Positions 43,555 through 50,447 of a stretch of 64,000 nucleotides of DNA are shown in pieces; position 1 is the stretch's first letter; the number at the start of each line of letters is the position of its first letter. A program made the translations under genes and the position numbers. Below the pieces are notes generated by a model. That model made no database searches. It was not told the DNA's origin and saw nothing but the letters and a program-made list of their open reading frames with translations. The stretch comes from JAIRVZ01 sp031553415. GTDB lineage: Bacteria; Bacteroidota; Bacteroidia; Bacteroidales; Azobacteroidaceae. The stretch is from positions 62,001 to 126,000 of the forward strand of contig JAVBLO010000046.1 of NCBI GenBank assembly GCA_031553415.1. The letters are read 5' to 3'.

Positions 43555-45572
43555 TACAATTTGATTTTAGCGGTTAGGGTACCATATTTTACAATATATA
43601 TACCGGGAGTAAGGCTTAACTCATACATGTTGGTACCGGCATGGATTATCCTGTTCTGATAAACAATCATTCCTGTGGCATTGTAAACGCGGAAAATTTG
43701 ACCGGTATCGCTATCCCTGAAATTGTCCAGGAAAAGATTGTTTCCTCTATTATATATTGTCTTTTGGGATAGTTCCTCCATCTCTTCCCTGTTTATAAGC
43801 GAAGGTGCGAATACGATGCGGAATCGGTCTTGTAAATCCTTTGCTTTTGCAGAGAACTCATAAACCGGAGTCTGGAACAAATCTATTTCTTCTCCTGTAA
43901 ACTTATCAACCAATAATACAGATTCACTCGACAGGCTTTCCTGTCTGCTAGCACGAAGCGAGTACATTCTCTCTCCCCTGAGGGAATCTGCAGCAATAAA
44001 GGAAACATCCATATATTTGGCGCCAAAGGGGATGGCGGAAATGGATAATTGTTTCCCGTCTGAAGCTGTTGTGTAAAGCATCGGGCTCAATCCGCTTAAC
44101 GAAGGAGTGAAAGAAGCGTCCGAAGGGTCATTCCCGTTATCGGTCCCCCAAGTGCGGAAACCTGCAACCAACCGGCTGTATGTTCCCAGCAAGTTTTCGC
44201 TGACTTCCAACATGATTTCATTGTCATAATTACCAGCGCTTTTTAAGAAACGGTGCGCATTATGAACACGTGCTACAGCCGGAATCTGCAAGGAGGCAAT
44301 GTCTTGTTTGGCTGTTACCAGAAACAATTGTTGGGAAGGTATTACCTCCTGTCCCTCATCAAGTGCGCTTAAACCAGGAGTAGCAGAAATGAAGTTGGAC
44401 GCCCTTGCGTCCCAGACCTTGATTGATTTTTCAAATCTGGAAGAAGTGGAAGTATCCCATGTTTCTCCCCAAGCCGTAAACATTTTTTCCATATCAATGG
44501 CGCAGGTATATGGATTCCCTAAATAATTATCACCGGATTTCAGACTCACCGGAATATTAGAGGTAAGGAGTTTTTCCTGCGGCCTGACCTTGTCTGCAAC
44601 CGGAAGCCAGGAACCATAACGGGATAAAAAATCCTCATAATAATTCCTTGCCAATACAAATTTGGTATTTTGTATGTATAAGTCATCTTCCACATTATCT
44701 TCCGGATGTTCACTCTGGCCGGAAAGTTCACGAATCAACACGAAATAACCTTTTCCCGGTTCGAATTGAGCATTACGGGCTGTGAGGTATTTCTTTGCTT
44801 GTGGATCGTATACCCAATGGTCTGAGAAATAATCAAGATACATATTGGATAATGGAGCGGAAAAGCCTATCTGGTTGCTGGCAGCGGTTACTATTTTCCC
44901 GAAGTTGGCTTTGACCACCCGTTCTATTTCCATGTATCCTTTGTTCCCTTCGGTACCATATCCGTTTACCGTACCATATACGAGTAAAGAAGCATCCTGG
45001 TCTTTGCTTTTAATCCAGGCGTTTCCCTCCTTAACACCATTGGGATCTGATTCCAGTAACATGTTCGCACCTTTGAATTCGAGATTTTTGGTAGAAATTC
45101 CCATTTGAGGGGTTACTTTTACCTTGTTCGCCACTTCCATGTTCGGGAATGCGAGAAACATGTTTGTTTTGTTCATCATCCCATTGTTTGGTACCCCATC
45201 CTGCGGGTCGTAGGGCGTAAGGGTGCTGGTCAATTTTTGTACATATCCGCTGGTTCCCGAAAAGGAGAAAACCCCGGTAATATCAACCAAATTCGCATAA
45301 TTCGTAGTAAATACGGTTCCTGTGGCATTGTGTATGAAATCTCCCCCCAGGACAGTCCGTCCTTTTTGAGTAATTTCCGCCCCCGGCAGCATTTCCATAC
45401 TTTGAGGAACATAAAGAGTAGTTCCTGTGTTTGGTAAAATAACCATTTTCCCTTTGCTGACAAAACGGATCATAGAAGGATCCTGTCCCGACATACACAA
45501 GGGAAATAGCAAAACCCCCAGGAATAACATTATTCTCCCGGGCTTTTTTACAATCTTCTGTTTTTTTCTCAT
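43554..45572 (-). CDS. Exported T9SS cargo protein, first gene of the surface operon
   Basis: The protein is 672 residues. A basic N-terminus and hydrophobic core (IMLFLGVLLFPLCMSG) form the signal peptide. A beta-rich body contains segments common in large Bacteroidetes surface proteins (MIRFVSKGKMVILPNTGTTLY; FEPGKGYFVLIREL). The last about 75 residues form a T9SS type A domain (FRVYNATGMIVYQNRI, LTPGIYIVKYG, then AKIKL). No enzymatic motif is seen. It is the first gene of a five-gene minus-strand run with overlaps or short gaps throughout, and lies about 540 bp from the invertible segment that may hold its promoter. Confidence 0.75.
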   Translation of the reverse strand: MRKKQKIVKKPGRIMLFLGVLLFPLCMSGQDPSMIRFVSKGKMVILPNTGTTLYVPQSMEMLPGAEITQKGRTVLGGDFIHNATGTVFTTNYANLVDITGVFSFSGTSGYVQKLTSTLTPYDPQDGVPNNGMMNKTNMFLAFPNMEVANKVKVTPQMGISTKNLEFKGANMLLESDPNGVKEGNAWIKSKDQDASLLVYGTVNGYGTEGNKGYMEIERVVKANFGKIVTAASNQIGFSAPLSNMYLDYFSDHWVYDPQAKKYLTARNAQFEPGKGYFVLIRELSGQSEHPEDNVEDDLYIQNTKFVLARNYYEDFLSRYGSWLPVADKVRPQEKLLTSNIPVSLKSGDNYLGNPYTCAIDMEKMFTAWGETWDTSTSSRFEKSIKVWDARASNFISATPGLSALDEGQEVIPSQQLFLVTAKQDIASLQIPAVARVHNAHRFLKSAGNYDNEIMLEVSENLLGTYSRLVAGFRTWGTDNGNDPSDASFTPSLSGLSPMLYTTASDGKQLSISAIPFGAKYMDVSFIAADSLRGERMYSLRASRQESLSSESVLLVDKFTGEEIDLFQTPVYEFSAKAKDLQDRFRIVFAPSLINREEMEELSQKTIYNRGNNLFLDNFRDSDTGQIFRVYNATGMIVYQNRIIHAGTNMYELSLTPGIYIVKYGTLTAKIKL

Positions 45573-46113
45573 GTTTTTTTAGTTGACGAGTTACAGGTTC
45601 GAGTTACGAGTTTTTTTAAGTTGTAAGTTATAGGCTTGTAATTTATAACTCGTAACAATTTTCCTTTCACTCTGATTAATATTAATAGTGTGTGCTTAAC
45701 TCTCATTCTTGATTCTCAACTCTTAATTTTTTACATTTAACAATCTAAGGCATTCCTGTACCCCGACACACAACACGTCTTTTTTATACATTGGGGGCAG
45801 GACAAAGTCCACGACCAAACTACTTTTTTCACAAAAAGCCGTCTTACCGGATTTTCTCAAATACGGTAAACGTCAATATCAAAAGGTACAGGGAAATGCC
45901 AAAGGAAAATATCTGTTTCGTTGGTGTACAACGAATGGCTGGGCACAAGATACTTGTGTCCAACTTTGATTCTTTACTATATTTTTGTTAATCTCAACTT
46001 CCCCGGATTCCAGTAATCCGGTTGATTCCATGTGTGCCATCATTTTTCGCGTGTGTCAGTTGTCTGTTGTGTGTACTCTTTACCAGTACATGAATGTTCA
46101 ATGCCTTCCGGTC
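45573..46113. other. Leader region between the surface operon and the invertible segment
   Basis: This 541-bp region has no gene I can support. It holds a hairpin-type repeat at 45603-45657 and a small 7-bp hairpin at 46003-46021 (CCGGATT/AATCCGG). I found no minus-strand TAnnTTTG box here, so the operon appears to lack a resident promoter of the usual type. It would form a long leader if transcription starts inside the invertible segment. Confidence 0.6.
45603..45657. repeat. Intergenic hairpin upstream of the surface operon
   Basis: GTTACGAGTT (45603-45612) pairs with AACTCGTAAC (45648-45657), with a nested inner pairing (GTAAGTTATA / TTTATAAC). The interior reads TTATAGGCTTGTAATTT, with GGCTT at the position of the common loop motif. 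Confidence 0.65.
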
Positions 46114-46139
46114 AATGCTGCCATACATAGCAGCAGTCA
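46114..46139 (+). repeat. Left inverted repeat (IR-L) of the araC invertible segment
   Basis: 26 bp, exactly the reverse complement of 47310-47335; identity stops at both edges. It contains an internal dyad TGCTGC (46116-46121), an 8-base spacer CATACATA (46122-46129), then GCAGCA (46130-46135). This is the layout of a tyrosine recombinase core site. Confidence 0.95.
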
Positions 46140-46356
46140 GCGGATTTTTTTGGTATTATTTGTGATTGATAAACAAGATGTTAAGTGAGTAGGAAAAGTG
46201 GCGGGGACTAGATGTCTGACAATTCTTCGAGAACAAATCCCGGTTTTGGTCAGTTCCGGAACGGAATTTGAGAATATTTTGGGAACCCGTGCCCCTTCAG
46301 GGCAAATTGAGAGAACTATTTCACGAACATTTTAACTGACACACCAATTACAAATC

Positions 46357-47229
46357 ATGGACAATCAATACGTTAATTGTCGTTTTTCTTTTGCGTGCGG
46401 AGCAAACAAACCCTCATGCATGCATCCAGAAACCGCCTCATTTGTGATTTTGAGACTAAAATCCGGGGAAAAACAAAATGACAGCGGATTCAAAGGATCC
46501 ACTATCATTTTTCTTTTCGAAGGAACAATTCTGGTTTCAGGGCAAAAACTGAATGCAGGCGAGATGATTCTGGTTGTTTCTAGCCCCAAACTGTTGATAG
46601 AAGCCACAGAAGAATCATTGGCCATACTTTGTATTTACAATTACAAGTTCCGTTATTGTGATGGCGGATTACCCCGTATACCGTCAGGTATTCCTGTAGA
46701 AACTCATTACCCGCTTGTCATGCATGGGCGGATAAGGGAATCTTTGTCCCATATGAAGCATATGATTGAAGACCGTGTAGACTGTCCGGGCATCAACCAT
46801 GCAAAAGCAAAGGAGTTACTTATCCTGATACGGGCGTATTATGATATAGGCGAGCGAGAAGCGTTTTTTGCTCCATCTTTACGGCAGGGACGGGGATTTG
46901 TCCACCAGGTGTTGGAATACTACAGTAAAGTACATACGGTAAAAGAGTTGGCCTCCAAGATGAATTATTCCTTGTCTGCATTCCATGCACAGTTTGAAAA
47001 ACACTTTCCGATGCCGGCCTACAGATGGATGCAACGCCAGAGGGCTGAACAGGTACTGGTAGATTTGGAAGATGAAGAAAGGGCCATCAAGGATATAGCA
47101 ATTTCCAACCGCTTTTCAACCTTGTCCCGCTTCTATGATTTTTGCCGGAAGAATTTTGGCATGACTCCTGTACAGGTCAGGGAAAAATTAAAAAATAGAG
47201 AGAAAATTGACATTTTGTCAATAAATTAA
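46357..47229 (+). CDS. AraC-family transcriptional regulator inside the invertible segment
   Basis: The protein is 290 residues. The C-terminal about 100 residues form the double helix-turn-helix domain: helix one in VKELASKMNYSLSAFHAQFEKHFPM and the second in IKDIAISNRFSTLSRFYDFCRKNFGMTPVQVR (quoted here by its ends: IKDIAISNRF and FGMTPVQVR). The N-terminal part is a short cupin-like sensor (about 20-110, LFEGTILVSGQKLNAGEMIL). Such proteins usually activate an adjacent operon. Being enclosed by inverted repeats means the gene would flip with its own upstream region, so its transcript direction and neighbours change while its coding sequence stays intact. Confidence 0.88.
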   Translation: MDNQYVNCRFSFACGANKPSCMHPETASFVILRLKSGEKQNDSGFKGSTIIFLFEGTILVSGQKLNAGEMILVVSSPKLLIEATEESLAILCIYNYKFRYCDGGLPRIPSGIPVETHYPLVMHGRIRESLSHMKHMIEDRVDCPGINHAKAKELLILIRAYYDIGEREAFFAPSLRQGRGFVHQVLEYYSKVHTVKELASKMNYSLSAFHAQFEKHFPMPAYRWMQRQRAEQVLVDLEDEERAIKDIAISNRFSTLSRFYDFCRKNFGMTPVQVREKLKNREKIDILSIN

Positions 47230-47285
47230 TTAAAATCAGCAAAAAATAAAGACAATTCGATAACGATTATTTCACCAAAGGGTGT

Positions 47286-47293
47286 TACTTTTG
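47286..47293 (+). promoter_or_regulatory. Outward-facing -7 promoter element at the right end of the invertible segment
   Basis: TACTTTTG fits TAnnTTTG, 16 bp before IR-R and reading toward it. No clear TTTG is present 19-21 bases upstream, so strength is uncertain. The expected transcript start (about 47300) is just inside the segment, so the RNA would begin with the IR sequence. No other box of this type was found between the araC gene and the surface operon. Confidence 0.5.
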
Positions 47294-47309
47294 CCTCTGT
47301 TTTCAGGAG

Positions 47310-47335
47310 TGACTGCTGCTATGTATGGCAGCATT
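47310..47335 (-). repeat. Right inverted repeat (IR-R) of the araC invertible segment
   Basis: 26 bp, exact reverse complement of 46114-46139, with the same internal dyad (TGCTGC 47314-47319, spacer TATGTATG, GCAGCA 47328-47333). It lies between the araC gene (stop at 47229) and the recombinase gene. Confidence 0.95.
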
Positions 47336-47405
47336 TTCTTTTTTTTCTTTCCAGTTGGAAGGCCATACTTGAGGAATTTCTCTCCAAAGATAGTATTTTC
47401 TACAA

Positions 47406-48659
47406 TTATTTCACAAATACGTAATTATTTGCCGTATTTTTCCTGTTGAAGATATTCATGATTCTTCGGTTAGCCCTGTCCACATCAGTTGTATCCAATA
47501 GGGCTACATATATTGCGGTGGTCCTTTCGGATTCATGTCCCATTCCCCGGCTGATAGTCTGGATTGGTACTCCCACACTTGAGGCAGTTGTTGCCCAGCT
47601 GTGACGTGCGACATACGAAGTCAGTTTTGTCGTTATTCCCGCCAACCGCGCGATGGTTTTCAACTGTCTGTTCATGCGGCAAAGTCCCGATTGCACAGCT
47701 TGCCATCGTTCCTGCGCGTTGGAGGTTCCCCGAAGTACAGGGAATAAGTAAGGTGAATCTTTAAACTGATACAATTGTATGATTTGCCTGATGCAGGGAA
47801 GTATTTCCACCTTGATGGTCTGTCCTGTTTTGTTCCGTTTATAAACGATGTAATTCCCCCTGATGTTTTCCTTAGTCAAACTGACGACATCTATATATGA
47901 CATTCCTTGAGTAAAGAAAGAGAACAGGAAAAGCGTGTGCGAAAGTTTCAACTCTGTAGGCGCTTCCAATTGCTTTATCTGGATGAGTTCTTTTTGTGGC
48001 AATGCACGTTTTTCTGTTTTAGCATAACCGGTAAAAACATTTTTAAATGGGCTCACTTTCTTTCCTGGAATAATTCCTGTTTCAAGTGCATGGTTGTAAA
48101 GAGCCGAAAGTGAACGCATGTAGCATGATATGGAGTTTGGCATAAGTGGAATTCCTTTGAGGTATTGCTCGAATCTGACCATGGTTGGTGAATCCAATTT
48201 ACACAAGTCAATATCGAATCCCGAACGTGAGCGTATAAAACTCTTGTAAGCCGTTTCATATGCCCGGGCAGTGCTTATTTTTCCCGCTTTGCGAAAAGCC
48301 TCCGCCCTATCGGTAACATATTCTCCCAGTGTTAGACAACGGTTGTGTAGTCGGAAGCTGTCGATAAGGTCAGAAGCGTTGTAATCGTCCTGCTGTTGTA
48401 GTCTTTCCTTGTCTTTTGCAAGCAGGCATTGATCATTGTCGAGTTTGCGCTGCATTTTTCTGAGTTCTCTTTCCCTTTTTGGGGAAGTAGTGTTTCGGGT
48501 AATGATACATTGTTTCTTTTCGTCCCACTCCGAAATGGATAATTTGTAGCCAGTGGTCGTGCTGCGGGTTTTTCGGTGCCGGGTGACAAACAGCACAAGC
48601 ACACCCCGGCCGGGAATGGCGGTTGATTCCCGGAATCTGAAGTTTACAGTCGTCTTCAT
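47406..48659 (-). CDS. Tyrosine recombinase (Bacteroidales integrase/invertase type)
   Basis: The protein is 417 residues. The N-terminal arm-binding domain starts TVNFRFRESTAIPGRGVLVL; a SAM-like core-binding domain spans about 105-205. The catalytic domain has box I FSFFTQGMSYIDVVSL, the beta-turn Lys in YKRNKTGQTIKVEI, box II SYVARHSWATTASS (Arg-His), GHESERTTAIYV with the second His, and the nucleophilic Tyr in IYV. Box I has Gln where most relatives have Arg (TRGMS); IntDOT, the related CTnDOT integrase, is known to lack the first catalytic Arg too. Its position beside a 26-bp inverted repeat pair suggests it is the invertase of the araC segment rather than a phage integrase; no other mobile-element genes are near. 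Confidence 0.88.
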   Translation of the reverse strand: MKTTVNFRFRESTAIPGRGVLVLFVTRHRKTRSTTTGYKLSISEWDEKKQCIITRNTTSPKRERELRKMQRKLDNDQCLLAKDKERLQQQDDYNASDLIDSFRLHNRCLTLGEYVTDRAEAFRKAGKISTARAYETAYKSFIRSRSGFDIDLCKLDSPTMVRFEQYLKGIPLMPNSISCYMRSLSALYNHALETGIIPGKKVSPFKNVFTGYAKTEKRALPQKELIQIKQLEAPTELKLSHTLFLFSFFTQGMSYIDVVSLTKENIRGNYIVYKRNKTGQTIKVEILPCIRQIIQLYQFKDSPYLFPVLRGTSNAQERWQAVQSGLCRMNRQLKTIARLAGITTKLTSYVARHSWATTASSVGVPIQTISRGMGHESERTTAIYVALLDTTDVDRANRRIMNIFNRKNTANNYVFVK

Positions 48660-48731
48660 GAACTTGAAAAATTAGAAATAAAAATATTGATACTTTTGTT
48701 CTTAGATACCTGCATAATTAAATTAATGAAA

Positions 48732-48739
48732 CAAAAATA
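48732..48739 (-). promoter_or_regulatory. Possible -7 element for the recombinase gene
   Basis: On the minus strand it reads TATTTTTG (TAnnTTTG), 72 bp upstream of the ATG at 48659. A -33 TTTG at the right spacing is absent. Confidence 0.35.
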
Positions 48740-48848
48740 AAGGAAAAATGTTAAAAATGATTACTTGTATAGTTTTCTTTTTTACACACGAAAGACTGCG
48801 CCGGGCTGAGGACTAACTCAATAACCTATTAAACAAGCTATATACAAA

Positions 48849-48884
48849 CGCTCCCTGAAGAGACAAATGTTTCTTCAGGGAGCG
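48849..48884. terminator. Perfect 13-bp hairpin upstream of the recombinase gene
   Basis: CGCTCCCTGAAGA (48849-48861) pairs exactly with TCTTCAGGGAGCG (48872-48884), with a 10-base loop. The downstream plus-strand sequence is ATAAAAG, with no long T-run. It lies in a 519-bp gap (48660-49178) that otherwise holds a gene remnant and a short ATGCAATCAA direct repeat (48902 and 48924). Confidence 0.5.
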
Positions 48885-48986
48885 ATAAAAGTCTCATCGA
48901 GATGCAATCAATGTCTCTCCTACATGCAATCAAAGCCTCATTTAGAAACACCCAACATTGTTTCCGAGGATACGATGCTGGCTTGA

Positions 48987-49109
48987 TATAATCCGCTCGT
49001 TTACACCAGCACTGAACCTAAACTGGCTTTCAAAGTTATCTTCAGGAAATTTGATGATTTGGCTTATTATGAAGATGAAACGGGGGATTATCTTGACAGG
49101 CATTTTTAA
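48987..49109 (+). pseudogene. Possible 3' remnant of a protein gene
   Basis: An open stretch of 40 codons after a TGA at 48984 reads YNPLVYTSTEPKLAFKV, then RKFDDLAYYEDETGDYLDRHF and a TAA at 49107. It is charged and protein-like but has no start codon, and I do not recognise a family. It could be chance. Confidence 0.3.
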
Positions 49110-49178
49110 TTCAAAAAGAGAGCATTTAAGAAAACTTTTTAGCCCGGTTGTTGTTTTATTTCTAATAAAAAAACAGAG

Positions 49179-50267
49179 ATGAATCAGTTGATTATAAAAA
49201 GAATAGTCGGGATTACAGGATTGGTATTTATACTTGTTACTTCCCTTTTTGCACAAGAAAACACTCCTGCTTCGCAAACAAAAGATACCACATCAACAAA
49301 AGTCAGTAATAAAAATTTTAGTGTTACAGGTATGCCCATCATATCTTTCAACCGTTCTCGTGGCGTTGGTTTCGGAGCTATGGGGATGGCCTTTTTCAAA
49401 CTCGGACATAAGGAATCTACTCCACCTTCAAGGGTAGTATTGACCGGTCAATATTCAACAAAGAAGAATTGGTTTGCAGGAGCTTTTTCTCAGTTGTTTA
49501 TAATGGACGACTTTTTAAGACTTTCAATGGGTGGGGGATATATGGATTCCCATTTCCAAACTTATGAAGATTTTGGCAACGGAGAGGTTGAAATTCCTTT
49601 CATCAATAAAGGCTATTTCTTTTTTGCATCGCCATTGTTCAAGGTATACGATAAATTATACGTAGGTCCCGGAATTTCTGTATCACGTCACGATGTAACA
49701 TTTGATTATCCTGATGGTTCCACATCAACAGAGCACGATTACTCTAACTCATTGGCAGTATCGGTTCTTTATGACACAAAAGACAACCAATACACTCCGG
49801 CTAAAGGATTTACAAGTATGCTCCGTTTTAACGACAGCCCTTCGTGGTTTAAAAACGATAGCACATTTAGTAAACTCTATTTTTTTACCAATTATTATCA
49901 TAGAATAGATAAATCAAAAATATTGGCTTCAAGGGTTTCTGCCAATGTTGGCTTGGGAGATGTTCCTTTTTCAGCCCAAAGTTATGTCGGAGGAAAAGAT
50001 ATCCGTGGATATACCAAAGGCGAATACCGGGGAAACCAAACGTATGCAGCTCAAACAGAATTGCGTTGGACAATTTACAAGCGTTTCGGTATGGTTGGAT
50101 TCTTCGGCTTAGCCATGACAGTAGACCCCGCAAGCCAGGTTTTACCCGGCGGTGGTATTGGTGTCCGTTATAAAATACTTCCCAAATATAACATCAATGC
50201 AGGAATCGATGGTGCTGTGGGTAAAGACGACTGGGGCATTTATTTCCGCATGACGGAAGCGTTTTAA
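49179..50267 (+). CDS. Omp85/BamA-TamA-type outer membrane beta-barrel protein
   Basis: The protein is 362 residues with a signal peptide (about 1-26, LVFILVTSLFAQ). Amphipathic strands continue to the C-terminal Phe, as needed for outer-membrane assembly. Near residue 275, YVGGKDIRGYTKGEYRG corresponds to the conserved (V/I)RG(F/Y) motif of the Omp85 barrel. POTRA domains are absent, so it is a barrel-only member (surface antigen D15-like), like patatin-linked or stand-alone Bacteroidetes versions. Substrate unknown. It is followed by a hairpin spacer and then the iron-linked operon. Confidence 0.8.
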   Translation: MNQLIIKRIVGITGLVFILVTSLFAQENTPASQTKDTTSTKVSNKNFSVTGMPIISFNRSRGVGFGAMGMAFFKLGHKESTPPSRVVLTGQYSTKKNWFAGAFSQLFIMDDFLRLSMGGGYMDSHFQTYEDFGNGEVEIPFINKGYFFFASPLFKVYDKLYVGPGISVSRHDVTFDYPDGSTSTEHDYSNSLAVSVLYDTKDNQYTPAKGFTSMLRFNDSPSWFKNDSTFSKLYFFTNYYHRIDKSKILASRVSANVGLGDVPFSAQSYVGGKDIRGYTKGEYRGNQTYAAQTELRWTIYKRFGMVGFFGLAMTVDPASQVLPGGGIGVRYKILPKYNINAGIDGAVGKDDWGIYFRMTEAF

Positions 50268-50269
50268 AC

Positions 50270-50322
50270 TCATACAGATTTCGCAGATTTTTTAAGCTAT
50301 GAATTTGTGAAATCTGTGTGAA
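50270..50322. repeat. Intergenic inverted repeat after the Omp85-type gene
   Basis: TCATACAGATTTCGCAGATT (50270-50289) is an imperfect inverted match to about 50301-50322 (reverse complement TCACACAGATTTCACAAATT). The arms resemble the CACACGGATTACACA copy at 25037. Confidence 0.65.
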
Positions 50323-50385
50323 CATTTTTTCTTTTCTTCACTATTTTTAGGGATTAAACTGTTTTAAAAACCCCAACATTACGGG

Positions 50386-50417
50386 ATTGTATCATCAACC
50401 AATCAGGAATACTTTTG
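50386..50417 (+). promoter_or_regulatory. Promoter of the porin-imelysin-dihaem operon
   Basis: TACTTTTG (50410-50417) matches TAnnTTTG 30 bp before the ATG at 50448. ATTG (50386-50389) lies 20 bases upstream as a near match to TTTG. No Fur-type box could be recognised with confidence. Confidence 0.55.
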
Positions 50418-50447
50418 TACTTGTTTTAGTTAACAATCACTTAAACA

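Larger units (their letters stand above)
46114..47335. other. Predicted invertible DNA segment carrying araC-type regulator
   Basis: 1170 bp lie between two perfect 26-bp inverted repeats. The segment contains one complete AraC-family gene with its 217-bp upstream region and, near the right end, a -7 promoter box reading outward (47286-47293). A tyrosine recombinase gene starts its 3' end 70 bp to the right, and the surface-protein operon begins 541 bp to the left and is transcribed leftward. In the orientation given, the outward promoter points at the recombinase gene in antisense. After inversion it would sit about 46156-46163 on the minus strand, pointing at the surface operon, with araC transcribed in the same direction. 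The repeats are seen directly; inversion itself is inferred. Confidence 0.75.

Noticed and set aside
45791..45991. 66-codon plus-strand frame in the surface-operon leader
   Set aside because: It has no signal, family or codon pattern that sets it apart, and it lies in a region better explained as leader DNA.
46003..46021. 7-bp hairpin CCGGATT/AATCCGG as a second recombination site
   Set aside because: Short, with no second copy in inverted orientation nearby and no similarity to the 26-bp repeats.
47406..48659. Integrase as the marker of an integrated phage or conjugative element
   Set aside because: No structural, mobilisation or replication genes and no direct-repeat att sites or tRNA are visible; the flanking repeats are inverted, which fits an invertase better.
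48958..49182. 74-codon plus-strand frame before the Omp85-type gene
   Set aside because: It begins at a non-ATG codon and overlaps the hairpin-rich gap; a different frame (48987-49109) looks more protein-like and was reported instead.
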